From Sperchopsis tessellata (lineage: Eukaryota; Arthropoda; Insecta; Coleoptera; Hydrophilidae), in NCBI GenBank assembly GCA_033557685.1, contig JAWQRN010000542.1:1-28597 (forward strand): DNA of 28,597 bases, written 5' to 3'. The position numbers and the translations under genes are program-made. Every line of letters starts with the position of its first letter. Within the stretch, counting starts at the first letter, position 1. This document shows positions 8,995-18,438 of this stretch, piece after piece. The notes under the pieces were generated by a model. It did not search any database and had not been told where the DNA came from. It worked only from the letters and a program-made list of their open reading frames with translations.

Positions 8995-9260
8995 TGTTAC
9001 GAAACTACGGTTGAACCTGTACCCGAGTCTGCGGAAGAGACGAGACCGCTCTCGTCTAATCCAGCAGTGTCTCGAACTTTGCAGTGAATGATTTCCCGAT
9101 ATATAACATCGAGAGGGTTCGACGCATGTGCGCGTTTTACGTATAACTACCATTACATAAAAATTTAAAATATTGTTTTGTTTTTCTAAACTACGCATTT
9201 TAAAATAAATACACTTTCAATTTGTTGAATTATTATTTATGAACCCGTAAAAACATTACA
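8995..9260 (+). repeat. 3' LTR of Gypsy copy A (266 bp)
   Basis: It starts TGTTACG and ends CATTACA. It contains a TATA-like TATATAA (9100-9106) and a polyadenylation signal AATAAA (9204-9209), a sensible U3-R-U5 layout. Its last 80 bases align with the LTR end of copy B at 21551-21630 (shared TTTTAAAATAAATACA, GAACCCG and CATTACA). The reading frame of the CCCH module runs on into it to a TGA at 9085-9087. Confidence 0.8.
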
Positions 9261-9529
9261 GTATATTTCCAGAAAGATGTATCGCTAATGGAAACTGTTT
9301 GAGTCGCTAAATAAAACAGCGGTATTAAATGAAACGAATGTCTCTTAGTTTCTCCAAGGTACTTTCAGATGCAATTGAATTTAAAAAAAAAAAATTCCGA
9401 CCATTTCGAAAATGCTTTAAGGATGACAAGAATCATAGGACCGAGAAAATCCAAATGTATTTTCTGAAAAGCATTATTAGATTTTGGCTAAGGCGTAAGA
9501 ACAGTATTCGTGGTCTTGCCTGACAACAT
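9261..9529. other. Spacer between two Gypsy remnants
   Basis: No recognisable gene. It may include flanking target DNA or more of the minus-strand Gypsy integrase. It contains an A12 run near 9384. The plus-strand open frame 9329-9523 has no known domain. Confidence 0.4.
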
Positions 9530-10580
9530 ACTACGCAAGTTTGGCAATATTACTCGATGTCTGCATCAAGCCTTGCCCACCAGATGTAAGATCATGCCAA
9601 TGACTTCATTTTAGACATCCCTTGGTGAGAGGTATATAGCTCTCTAATAGTCGTTTTCTAAATTTTGGTGAAACACTACTCTATAACCCTATTGCAGCAT
9701 TACCTTTTTCTACAGAAAATTCATTATGCCGCCTGGCATAGTCAATATAATTGAAATTTGATATTTTGCTTGGCCAACCCTGCTCAAAAATATAATTATT
9801 TGTGCTATAGTCGAATCATGTTTACTATATTTTCTTACCGTTACTGAATAATGGGCAGTTTCAATAAATTTAAGTAGTTCCCCGAATTGTTTTGGCTTAT
9901 AGTCGATTTTTATTAGTAATCTCCTTAAGCTTTCTGCGACATAATTTTGGTTTCTCTTTATGTAATTTATTTTATAGTAGAACCATGACAAATATACAGC
10001 ACAACGTTATAGTCTACCCGATGCTAACATAGGTATCCTCCTATGCTCCCCGAATAAGGGTACTAATGGGGTATGGTCTGTTGACAACATAAATTCGCGA
10101 CCAACCAAATATTGTTGGAACTGTTTGACACCATAATATATTGCTATAGCTTACCTGTCTACATTAGAGTAGTTTCCCTCTGCGGGCATTAGTGTACGTG
10201 ATACTTAATCTATTGGTTTTTCGATACCGTCTGGAAACATATGTGCTTAGACTGCACCTACTCCTGTCAATGATGCATCACACGGTAATTTTTGGTTAAA
10301 ATTTGTCATCACAACTTCTAATGCAATTGCCTCTTTTGCTTTTTCGAATTCTCATTGGCATTTTGCAGACCAATTAAATTGTACATATTTTTTAAGTAAT
10401 TTATATAATTGACTCATTATATTTGCTAACATGTTTAATGTTGTTGTTTAGTAATTTATTTGTCCTGCAAAAGATTTTACTTGTTAACTGTTTTCTGGTA
10501 TGGGTGAGTCTACAATTGCTTTAATTTTTTCAAGGTCTCTACTCAAACTGTCTTTGTCTATAATGTAGCAAATATACGGG
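9530..10580 (-). pseudogene. Ty3/Gypsy RT C-terminus, RNase H and integrase zinc domain remnant
   Basis: Reading the minus strand from 10580 down: LSRDLEKIKAIVDSPIPE, SFAGQIN, LYKLLKKYVQFNWSAKC (RT thumb/connection); then LPCDASLTGVGAV, FPDGIEKPI, LMPAEGNYSNVDR and YLVGREFMLSTDHTPLVPLF (RNase H); then LASGRL-stop-RCAVYL and YKINYIKRNQNYVAESLRRL. Near 9640-9530 the stretch HQGMSKMKSLA, SYIWWARLDADIE and CQTCVVCCQ is an integrase H2C2 zinc-binding domain. These enzymes copy RNA into DNA and begin integration. Stops and shifts are numerous. It has no LTRs of its own here. It may or may not belong to the family of copies A and B, which lack this part. Confidence 0.85.
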
Positions 10581-11059
10581 TGCATTATGCGCACTCGCGT
10601 AACCTTACATTAACTTACCACCCGAAAGGAATAAACTTAACTAAAGTAAATATAATTATAATTACTTAATGTAAGTGTTTGTGATCATCGGTTAAGACTT
10701 ACTGGCGATGTGTTAGTTTTGCAGGCTCGTTATGGAAGTGGGCTTGTCAAAGGTTAGAAATAAAAGACATGGTCCCTCGTCAACAAGTATTACTATATTG
10801 ATTAGAGGAAAAGAAATTATTACCGTGAGATAATCCGAAAGATCGCGAGTACAACTAAATATCTAAAACTAGTTCAACAACACCGAGAAAAACTTCACGC
10901 TAAGATCTCAAGAGGGAAAAATGTCCAGTGTTGTCAAGGGCATAATGACCCTCGACACAGGTGAGCAGGGGTAGTTAATCCAATGAGTCAACTACGTTAG
11001 GTCTGTTAACAGTTCAAACATAGAACTCTGTATTGATTCCAAGACAACGACCTGTAATA
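10581..11059. other. Gene-free stretch
   Basis: No coding region recognised. A 10-base inverted repeat, cttacattaa / ttaatgtaag (about 10603-10612 and 10665-10674), surrounds an AT-rich centre. It could be a foldback trace, but it is short. Confidence 0.4.
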
Positions 11060-11640
11060 AAGTATGAGAAGGCACATGGCTCCGCCCATATTTAATTTTT
11101 GACATATATTTCGTATAACATCGTTTACACTCATCCATCACGTTTGGACAAGATCAAAATCGTAAAGTTATAAATGACACATTAGCTCGATCCATATTTC
11201 GTTGTGCTACATAGTAAAGCAGTACTGCATGGGAAGGTATACACACCCAGACCACACTTGATCCACACACGTTATTGTAATATAGTTGTGAAGCACGTTA
11301 TAGGAAGGCTAATTGGTTCAGTTCTTAACTTAGCCCAAACATGTTTATATTACCTCGACATGTGTAGTACGGTATAAGAAGGCCATTTTGGCTCAGTCCT
11401 CACCTTAACCCGGTTGTGTTAAGTAGCGAAGTGTGGTACGGAGTAAGAAGGCTAATCGGCTCAGTTCTCACCTCAACCCACATAAATCCGTGTTACCCGT
11501 CAAAGGTGCAGGGCAATATAGGAAGGCACATACACTCAACCCAAACACAACCGCGCCACCTAGTAGCTTGAAGATGCGTATGGGAAGGCACATTGGCTCA
11601 GCCCATGCATGGTTATTTTTCTGGATAAGATTATACAATT
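11060..11640 (+). repeat. Degenerate tandem array, unit about 70 bp, about eight units
   Basis: A motif of the form gta-ggtataagaaggc-catt-ggctcagt-ctcacctcaaccca recurs. Its GAAGG core is at 11068, 11233, 11304, 11378, 11447, 11522 and 11584, with a unit lacking the AGG at 11176. Spacings between the clear units are 71, 74, 69, 75 and 62. Units have diverged by substitutions and small indels. The plus-strand open frame 11433-11642 is just a reading through the array and not a gene. Confidence 0.85.
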
Positions 11641-12404
11641 AATACTAACAAGATAAGATACGAAGGAATAATTTATAGCCTTCGCATATAGCTAGCTTAT
11701 CTCCAAAATCACACATAACTGTTGCAATTCTAAACTCAATTGGATTATGCTTTAATAGTTATGGAATAAATAAACAACAAAGGAAACGAACTGCCACCTT
11801 TTCCATGTGTGGGCATTTATCACGCAAGATAAACTACGTTACTATGTGGGGAAACTCTTACAAATAAGATGAAACCTTCATATTAACATGAGTGCCTTAG
11901 GATCACCACCAACCCGATATTTAAAGAAACAATAGTACATGAGCTCATGTTAACATAATTCCTTGACCATTCCAAAGTTCAAATTATATTTATAGAACTG
12001 GAAATCACATTACTTTCGAATATCTTTTGAGTACATCCGGTATATGTTCATAATCCAAAGCTGTAATTATATAATCCTATTTACGAGAGAAGGAGGGATA
12101 GGTATATTCTCCACCTGGGATATCCATTTACAAAAGAAACGGTTGCGATGGAATTATGGTCTTCTTTTCCCTTTATATAAAATATATGTTCAATAAATCA
12201 AGCGCCATAACCCCAGGAACCCCGCTTCAAATATTCAATCTAATTGTCATTAATAAAAAATCTTCAAAAGTAATGTGACTACAACATTTACAAATATATC
12301 TAAATAGAGCCCGAACACATTCCTTAATTAAAGTAAAATATATAACATAATAACATAAAAAACAATATCAATAACAACAACAATAGTTGACTCAGTAAAA
12401 TCAA
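11641..12404. other. Gene-free AT-rich stretch
   Basis: No coding, RNA or repeat structure that I can support; there is local simple sequence near 12340-12390 (aacaataacaacaac type). Confidence 0.4.
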
Positions 12405-13268
12405 TTTTATTGATTCAACTTCCATCGTGATCTGAATATCGATTTGGTGACTACTGATGTGTCGAAGAAAATTATCAAGAGTCTCCCAATTATAAGGCCA
12501 TACTACAAAAGTGTCATATACATACCTAAACTAACATGTCGGTTTCAGTGGAGCAGATGCTAAAACTTTTTCTTCGAAAGCTTTCATAAAAATGTTTGCA
12601 ATAACCGGGGAGAGCGAGGATCTCATCACAGAAGTTTGTTTATAGAACTCTCCGCTAAACATAAATTACGTACTTGGCAGACATACTTCTGCTAAATTGG
12701 CTATGGTGGATGGGAGAAACTTCTTAACTAGCAGCTGGCGAATAGTCTAAATGAAATCTTGGGCAGAAACTTTCGTAAACATAGAAACTATATCGAAACT
12801 AACAAGTAAATCGATATTGTTAAGAACCGCATTAAAAATTTTCTAGATAAAATGGGTAGAATTCTTGATGTATGATAACGATGTTCCAATAAACTGGCTG
12901 AGTTGGGGAGTGAGAGATTTAGCGAACTGGTAGGTGGGAGATCCAATGGTACACTACAATAGGTTGTAGTGGAACTCCTGGTTTGTGGATCTTCGGAAGT
13001 CCATAAATCCTAAGAATGCGAAAATCATGCGGCACAACAAACTTTGGCTCATTCGGGTCGCGATGTTGACTTTTAATTATAGATAACACTGCTTTCTCTA
13101 TTATATTGAGCAGATTACAATCTAGGAGATTATACACAGGATCTTGTAGAAAATGTAACATTTGTTCATCGTATGTGGAGTGGTCCAGTATGATAGTCGC
13201 ATTATCCTTGTCTGTAGAGAGCATAGAAATTTCGGGATTATTCTTGAGGCTTTTTAGAGCCAAATGTT
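12405..13268 (-). pseudogene. Penelope-like element reverse transcriptase remnant (minus)
   Basis: The open part 13263-12919 reads NPEISMLSTDKDNATIILDH, then YDEQMLHFLQDPVYNLLD, FVVPHDFRILRIYGLPKIHK and PGVPLQPIV, a typical Penelope RT N-terminal region. With stops and shifts it continues down to about 12405: FIGTS, LLVSFDIVSMFTKV, FMFSGEFYKQT, SLSPVIANIFMKAFEEKVLA, then FRYVYDTFVVW and DNFLRH. The catalytic YVDD box reads YVYD. Penelope elements use this RT for target-primed integration. The GIY-YIG endonuclease is missing here. The element is dead. Confidence 0.88.
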
Positions 13269-13295
13269 AATTTCTGGCTTCTATTTGGTGGGGGC

Positions 13296-13405
13296 CTGGC
13301 GTTCTCTTAGCTTTGCAACCGAAATGTTGGTTTAAGTATGTAGATGATGTTTTTTATGGCCTTATGGTTTGGAGATTATTGATAACTTCTTACGACACCT
13401 TGTTG
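13296..13405 (+). pseudogene. Penelope-like RT fragment (plus, opposed to the minus copy)
   Basis: This short fragment encodes ALQPKCWFKYVDDVF and then, after a one-base shift, LWPYGLEIIDNFLRHL. It corresponds to the same RT region (catalytic YVDD box) found near 12470-12530 on the minus strand. The two Penelope pieces lie head to head, only about 30 bases apart. YVDD is intact here. Beyond 13405 the sequence becomes a SINE. Confidence 0.8.
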
Positions 13406-13414
13406 CAACCAGAG

Positions 13415-13600
13415 TACTATCTGGGTTGGGTTCTTTTACGTGCACGGGGTCTTCATTTACCTACGATACATAGGAACCACTGCTTTGCCACCTTCACGGA
13501 AAACGAGTACCATTCCCTATTCATGAAAAGCTACTCGCCTTTGGGCCTCGAACTCAAGTCCCCGTGCCTAGTAAACGGCTTGGTACCGAAATGACTGGGC
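13415..13600 (-). mobile_element. tRNA-derived SINE, copy 2 (minus)
   Basis: Read on the minus strand from about 13600: TTTACTAGGCACGGGGACTTGAGTTCGAGGCCC, aligned to the copy at 3597-3630 (TACTAGGCGTGGGGTTTTGGGTTCGACTCCC). This is followed by the same body, with TGAATAGG, then a CAAAGCAGTGG-TCC-like stretch and a GTGCACGTAAAAGAACCC-like stretch. The A box is degenerate. It abuts, and may have inserted into, the plus-strand Penelope fragment. Confidence 0.75.
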
Positions 13601-14015
13601 TTTTTGCCAGAAAGATTTTTATTCCACAAATTAAGTATATAATACTTACATTTTATATATTTAATCTGTGCTTATTCCATGGTATCTCTTGCTTATACGG
13701 AAAAAATAAAATTACCCTAATCACTAGATGTGTTTTAACAGAACTTAGTTTTCAAAAAAATTAATGTAAGAATCGGATTGCACCGATTTTCGATATAATG
13801 GGAATATCTCTGCATGGAAACTGTCTATTTTTAGTAGCTCAATGAATTATTCTAGTTAAACAGTAACTTTCGATTGCTGATCGTGGCATTTCTGTAGCAC
13901 TGTGACTTTTGATTTTTACTATACGTGTGTGAATTAAGAAAATTGCCGCGGTTAAAAGCAATTTGCTGTTAAACATTATAAAACTGGACGAATTTTAAGT
14001 TTATTAAAAGTTAAA
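13601..14015 (+). promoter_or_regulatory. Usp14 upstream / promoter region
   Basis: The 5' flank of the Usp14 start codon. I see no convincing TATA box at a set position and cannot place the transcription start. The open frame 13564-13764 has no recognisable domain. The assignment is by position only. Confidence 0.35.
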
Positions 14016-14031
14016 ATGCCTACTTACAAAG
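14016..14031 (+). CDS. Usp14: Usp14 exon 1 (coding, 16 nt)
   Basis: ATGCCTACTTACAAAG is followed by the donor GTATGT at 14032. It encodes MPTYK plus the first base of a Val codon, and joins in phase to exon 2 at 25242 to give MPTYKVKVKWGKETYPD, the expected start of USP14. The adjoining intron is about 11.2 kb and filled with other elements. An exon this short is easily missed by gene predictors. Support comes from the start match to the family, the exact phase and the strong donor. Confidence 0.85.
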
Positions 14032-15099
14032 GTATGTTTTAATTAAAGATATTTATTAGATAATTAACCTCACTTTACCGTTCCAATGACATACAATTAT
14101 TTGCCAAAAATTATAACGAAATTTTTATATATCTATTAATAATTAATAGTTTATTTAAAAGCAGAAATTTTTGATACCACATGTATGAAATACATTCTTG
14201 TTTAATATTTGTAATTAAATTCCAAACATTTGAATGAGTTTGTGCCAATTTGGTTTAGATATACATTTTTATTTTGTATTTCGTTGGGCTATTTCGGCGA
14301 ATTGTAAATATGTTGTTGACCGATGTTGATGTAAAATTAACTGCGCCGTTTCGATTTTTAAGTCACAGGTTGTTAACAAACCAATGACGAGTCTGTCAGA
14401 CGATAAAATTAATCCTAAATTTGATATGTCAAACTTCATAACTTAAATTTTGTGTGTACAAAGAAGAAAAAATAGTTTATGGCTTAAAATTTGGAATATA
14501 TTAACAGCATTTTCTATAACTATTTTACGTGAATTATATGAACATAAGAAATTATTGTTCATATTTGTAAACTGGAATAATCTAAAGAGATTCAAAGATA
14601 CAATAGTATAGGATGGTGTTAAGTGGATCAAATAAGATAATAATTTTCCACCAGAATTTGTACGTAGTAAAGCAGAATATGTCTGTTAATGACAACATTT
14701 AATTTTAACACATGTAATTCACAAATGCAGTAACAAACGATAACTATTTTAGCACTATTGACTAATAATCATAAACGGAAACAAAGATTATAAAACTATC
14801 TGCATCCAGCAAAACCAAAAATATACATTATTATCAAACATAATTGCAAATCTTAGTAATAATAAAAAGGTTTATGTTTTATATGCCATTGATAAAAGTT
14901 CAAATTAATATTTAATCTTATATATTATTATCTTTATTAAAATTAAAAAGCAAATGCCTTAGGTATCATGTCTATATGTTGGAATTTATAAATTGATATA
15001 TTAACTAAGACTAGAGCTGAGGTTAATGCAAACTATTTGCTTTAATAAAATTCAAAAACAAAATTCACTTCAATACAAAATTAAAAAGAAAGTTTCATA

Positions 15100-15870
15100 A
15101 TTGAAGAAAAAAAGTCCAATTTCGTACACCATCACTGTGTTTGACGGGAATACCAACTTTCATAAGCATTCTTGAAACAATAGTTTCTGCATAAACTACT
15201 ACTGATGGTATCTCGTTGCACAATTCCCGAGCACTTCAAAATTGAGTAAATACTTGTTGCACACTCCTACAAGACGATATCCTATTTAAGATAAGAGCTC
15301 CTGACCTGTATTGTAAATTGCAGATGAAATCAGATATGCTGCCATATTAACCTTCTTGACAATCGCAGAAACATGTCTAATCATCCATAATATTAACGCG
15401 TAAGTCCAACTGTGAAATGATAGGTCGAATGTTCACATGAGACATTATAGGTCAGCTTTGTATTACTCTTCCAATGTGGAGGACGAAGTTTCATAGTGAA
15501 AAGTGTAGACCTGCACCATGAATCGATAGCGTTTAAATCCCTCGGTACATGACCAGGATGGGATTAGAAAATATTTTCATGTCACAAGGAAGATCATGAG
15601 GAATACCGATAAGACATGGTCTCAAAATAGACGAACTCTGATCCTGAAAAAAAAAATAACGATTCGATATGAATATCGTAGTCTAAATTGACAACATTAA
15701 CTTGACCAGAGTCCATAAACTCAAGCAGGACAACAAATTAGTCATAACTTGGTACAAAACCATGTTGACAAATCGTGATTACTCCACTATCACGAAGAAA
15801 ATTTCAAACAAATTCGTAGATAGTTTTCCAGAGTTATCTTGTTGCCCTCCTTGAAAATGGGAACATCGGA
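15100..15870 (-). pseudogene. Non-LTR retrotransposon RT scrap (Jockey/CR1-like)
   Basis: Minus-strand translation gives DVPIFKEGNKITLENY (15867-15820), then QHGFVPSYD (15767-15741) and LLEFMDSGQVNVVNLDYD (to about 15680). These equal the opening RT blocks of Jockey/CR1-type LINEs. Towards 15100 only a faint tail (KKVNMAAYLISSAIY near 15350) is readable, between stops. The clade is not settled. The open frames 15839-16042 (plus) and 16028-15834 (minus) partly cover the same fragment and are not genes. Confidence 0.65.
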
Positions 15871-16658
15871 AGCATTCTTCCATAGATTTGAGACAGAAAT
15901 TGGCACGGATAAGGAAACAGTACAAGACCTAAGGAGACTTGACGACAGACTATCAAGCTCTGGTCCCGAAGACTTTCTATGTGAAGATACATGCTTGTTA
16001 ACTTACGCAGCGGAAAAGTCGTTTTCATGTATTAGTTCTTAAAAAAGTTTAAATTATGTATTCAGCTAAATTACAAGAGGAGTGGCATCTTGATGTAAAA
16101 TTTAACTTTTAACAGAAGAGATTCACAATTTTTTGTATAAAATATATACTAATCTTATTACTATTTTATTTATGAAGCTGCTTCATAACATTAATAATAG
16201 TGAAAATTGCCATAAATAATAATAAAGAAAATATAGGAATACTATAATTATACATTGTAGTATAATATATTTATTTCCATAAAATAATTATGAACGGTTT
16301 TTTGGTTATATGCAAAATTAGTGAGCGACACATAGCGATACCTTGATTTGATGAGGTGATTACAAAAATGTACTTTGGGCTACATTTGGAACTGAACATT
16401 TAGTAGTATTTACCAAATAGTAATACTCACATCAATGTCATTAAATAAATAAACAATGACATTTATAATGTCTATGAATGACATTTTGTGTTTAAAGTAA
16501 CTATTCGTCCAAGTGCATCATTTTTCCAGCAGAACAAATAATATATATCACAATACGAGTATATGGTGTTGCAGACGTGTCAAGTACTTGAATGCTGCAA
16601 TTATACGTATCAATTCTGATGATGAATATCGACGATCATTTCAATTTTAAAACGAAAA

Positions 16659-17501
16659 ATGTTGGTTTTACTTATATTGACAATTGGCTTAGTAAGAAAT
16701 ATTAATTCATGGAGCTATTTCTGTAGTCTTAGATGTGGTAGCAGTAATACAGTTTGCAGAAGAGAACCTTGTGGTCCAAGTCGTGCCTGTGGTTTCAGTT
16801 TTAGAATGTATCCAATGCGTGACCATGAAAGATTGGCAATTTTGCAGGGTCACAATGATGCTCGTAGAGCTGTAGCACAAGGAGAATATGTAAATTTAAC
16901 AAATGCAGTAGCTGATATGAAGACTATATCATATAGCAAAGAGCTTGAATTTATGGCTCAATGTGAAGCGAATAATTGTCTTAGAGGAGATCTGTATGAG
17001 TGTAAAAGTTCAAAAAGATTTTCTCATGTAACTGACAATTATTTTGTTACAAGAAAACTTAAAATAATGGGTTTGGATAGCATAAAATTTATTGAACATG
17101 TTATTGAAACATGGAAAGATGAAATGATGGATATTAGTGCTGGTATGGCAAATACATATTATGAAGTGAAAGGAACTCAGGGAAGAAATGCTGCTCAGCT
17201 ATTTTGGGCGAACACAACTCATGTAGGGTGTGGACGATCGTATGGAGAATTAAATGGGAATTTATTTGTATGTTTATATGGTCCTCGAGGCCGCATAAAA
17301 GGTAAAAGTATTTGGACTAATGGAGATATGTGTAGTAAATGTAGTGGACTTGCCTGTCGTGATGGGCTTTGTGGAAAACAGGAAGAGCTTAGTAGTGATT
17401 CATGGATACAGCCATTTGAAATTGAATCTACAGGAAATAAAATTAATTCTTTGAATGCTGTACCATTGTACTTAATATATAAGTATTTAATAAAATTTTA
17501 A
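16659..17501 (+). CDS. Secreted CAP-superfamily (antigen 5 / SCP-like) protein, single exon, nested in Usp14 intron 1
   Basis: A 280-residue intact frame. Residues 1-17 (MLVLLILTIGL...) look like a signal peptide, so the product is probably secreted. A Cys-rich N-terminal segment (Cys22, 26, 33, 38, 44) precedes the CAP domain: GHNDARRAVAQGE (64-76), AQCEANNC (100-107), the signature AAQLFWANTTHVGCG (178-192) and the second signature FVCLYGPRG (203-211). It ends in a Cys pair-rich tail (CSKC, CRDGLC) as in insect antigen 5 proteins, then a hydrophobic C-terminus (265-280). The usual His of the GH-x-TQ motif is Arg176 here (GRNAAQ), so one of the two conserved histidines of the CAP pocket is missing while His65 is kept. 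CAP proteins have diverse roles, some in saliva or venom; none can be assigned here. Lack of introns could mean a retrogene; no poly(A) tail or target duplication was seen. Confidence 0.9.
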   Translation: MLVLLILTIGLVRNINSWSYFCSLRCGSSNTVCRREPCGPSRACGFSFRMYPMRDHERLAILQGHNDARRAVAQGEYVNLTNAVADMKTISYSKELEFMAQCEANNCLRGDLYECKSSKRFSHVTDNYFVTRKLKIMGLDSIKFIEHVIETWKDEMMDISAGMANTYYEVKGTQGRNAAQLFWANTTHVGCGRSYGELNGNLFVCLYGPRGRIKGKSIWTNGDMCSKCSGLACRDGLCGKQEELSSDSWIQPFEIESTGNKINSLNAVPLYLIYKYLIKF

Positions 17502-18417
17502 TATTTAGACTAGATTTAGTAGCGTTATTACATCAGTAGTCATATTTTTTATTTCAAATGTCCAATACAGATGCGGTAAGAAAACAAGGAATTTTGGGCT
17601 CGGAAATTGATGCCCCTTCCTCATGCAGAAATCAAATACTTACCAAAATAAATAATACCTACAAATTTCCTATGTATTTTGTCTTATTGAATTTATATGA
17701 ATATCATTTATTTGTATGATTATAGGTAATAAGCAAAAAGAAAATTAATAAATTCTATACTTATATTAAACTATTATTTATTAATAGATAAACTTATTTT
17801 TGTATTAAAAATAAGAAACGATCTGATTCTCTAGTTAATTGAAGGCACATTCTTTCAGGAATACTTAATTTCATGATTTTCTTTCATACTTTCTGTAGAA
17901 TTGTTCTCCTGAAACAGAAATCCTAAGAAAGTTTCTTTTTTTACAAAATCAATATTAAAAAACTTAACAGAGATTCTGATGTGCAGCAGATTTCGAGTTG
18001 TAGGATTTAATTATCTCACCAAACCATTTGGCATATCTAGAAATTTCTTGATAACATTGACATATTTCAAAGAGCTTGTCCACTTGTGAAAAAAAAATTG
18101 TTTTATATTCTGTTATGTTTTTCACTGTGGCGTAACAGATACTTGAAAAAGTTTTAATACCCTCTCGTCTTCGGGTGTCTACTAGGTCTTGTACAGTCTC
18201 TTGGAGTCCAGAACCCGATCCCTATAAATCACCTTTCCTCCATCCTCCTGTACAAGTGACAGTTTCAAGAACATTATTGAATTTTGTCTGTATTTTATCC
18301 ATTCATCTACATCCTTTACGAATAGTTATTAACATCATATACTTTTTAATAATTCTGCTACCCGCTTCTAGACTAATCATCTGGATGCTCAGTAGCATAT
18401 TCGCTTTAAGGTAGTTT
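17502..18417. other. Gene-free stretch 3' of the CAP gene
   Basis: It includes the CAP gene 3' UTR; an AATAAA-type signal lies near 17646 (aaaataaataatacc). The open frame 18175-18414 (plus) has no known domain and overlaps the position where the 3' LTR of Gypsy copy B should be. That LTR is recognisable only for its first 16 bases. Confidence 0.45.
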
Positions 18418-18427
18418 CATAACATTA

Positions 18428-18438
18428 CCCCCTTCTTC
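18428..18438 (-). promoter_or_regulatory. Polypurine tract and LTR start of Gypsy copy B
   Basis: On the minus strand GAAGAAGGGGG is followed three bases later by TGTTATGAAACTACC (18424 down), matching TGTTACGAAACTACG at the 3' LTR start of copy A. The TGA stop of the CCCH module frame falls inside the first bases of the LTR. The rest of the LTR is not recognisable, so it is truncated or replaced. Confidence 0.65.

Larger units (their letters stand above)
5391..9260 (+). mobile_element. Ty3/Gypsy LTR retrotransposon, copy A (decayed, internally deleted)
   Basis: The order on the plus strand is LTR end (5391-5412), primer-binding site, gag, aspartic protease and linker, then a deletion of reverse transcriptase and RNase H. 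Integrase, GPY/F domain, the macro-CCCH module, a polypurine tract and a 266-bp 3' LTR (8995-9260) follow. The family is the same as copy B (minus, 18418-21845): gag, protease, linker, macro-CCCH and LTR 3' end all align. Only the last 22 bases of the 5' LTR are recognisable, so the left end is broken. Many stops and shifts show the copy is dead. Confidence 0.9.

Noticed and set aside
8632..9087. A retroviral envelope gene
   Set aside because: The position fits env, but there is no signal peptide, furin site or membrane segment; the motifs are macro and CCCH.
9530..10580. The RT/RNase H missing from Gypsy copy A, simply inverted
   Set aside because: The parts are complementary in content, but the zinc-domain ends (CVVCCQARP versus TTYTATKGP) do not match well and no junction repeat was found; a separate element is simpler.
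10603..10674. Foldback transposon from the cttacattaa inverted repeat
   Set aside because: Only 10 bases pair in AT-rich DNA; expected by chance.
11433..11642. Small plus-strand ORF
   Set aside because: It lies wholly within the degenerate tandem array and has no domain.
16659..17501. CAP frame as an exon of Usp14
   Set aside because: It has its own start, signal peptide and stop; exons 1 and 2 of Usp14 join in phase without it.
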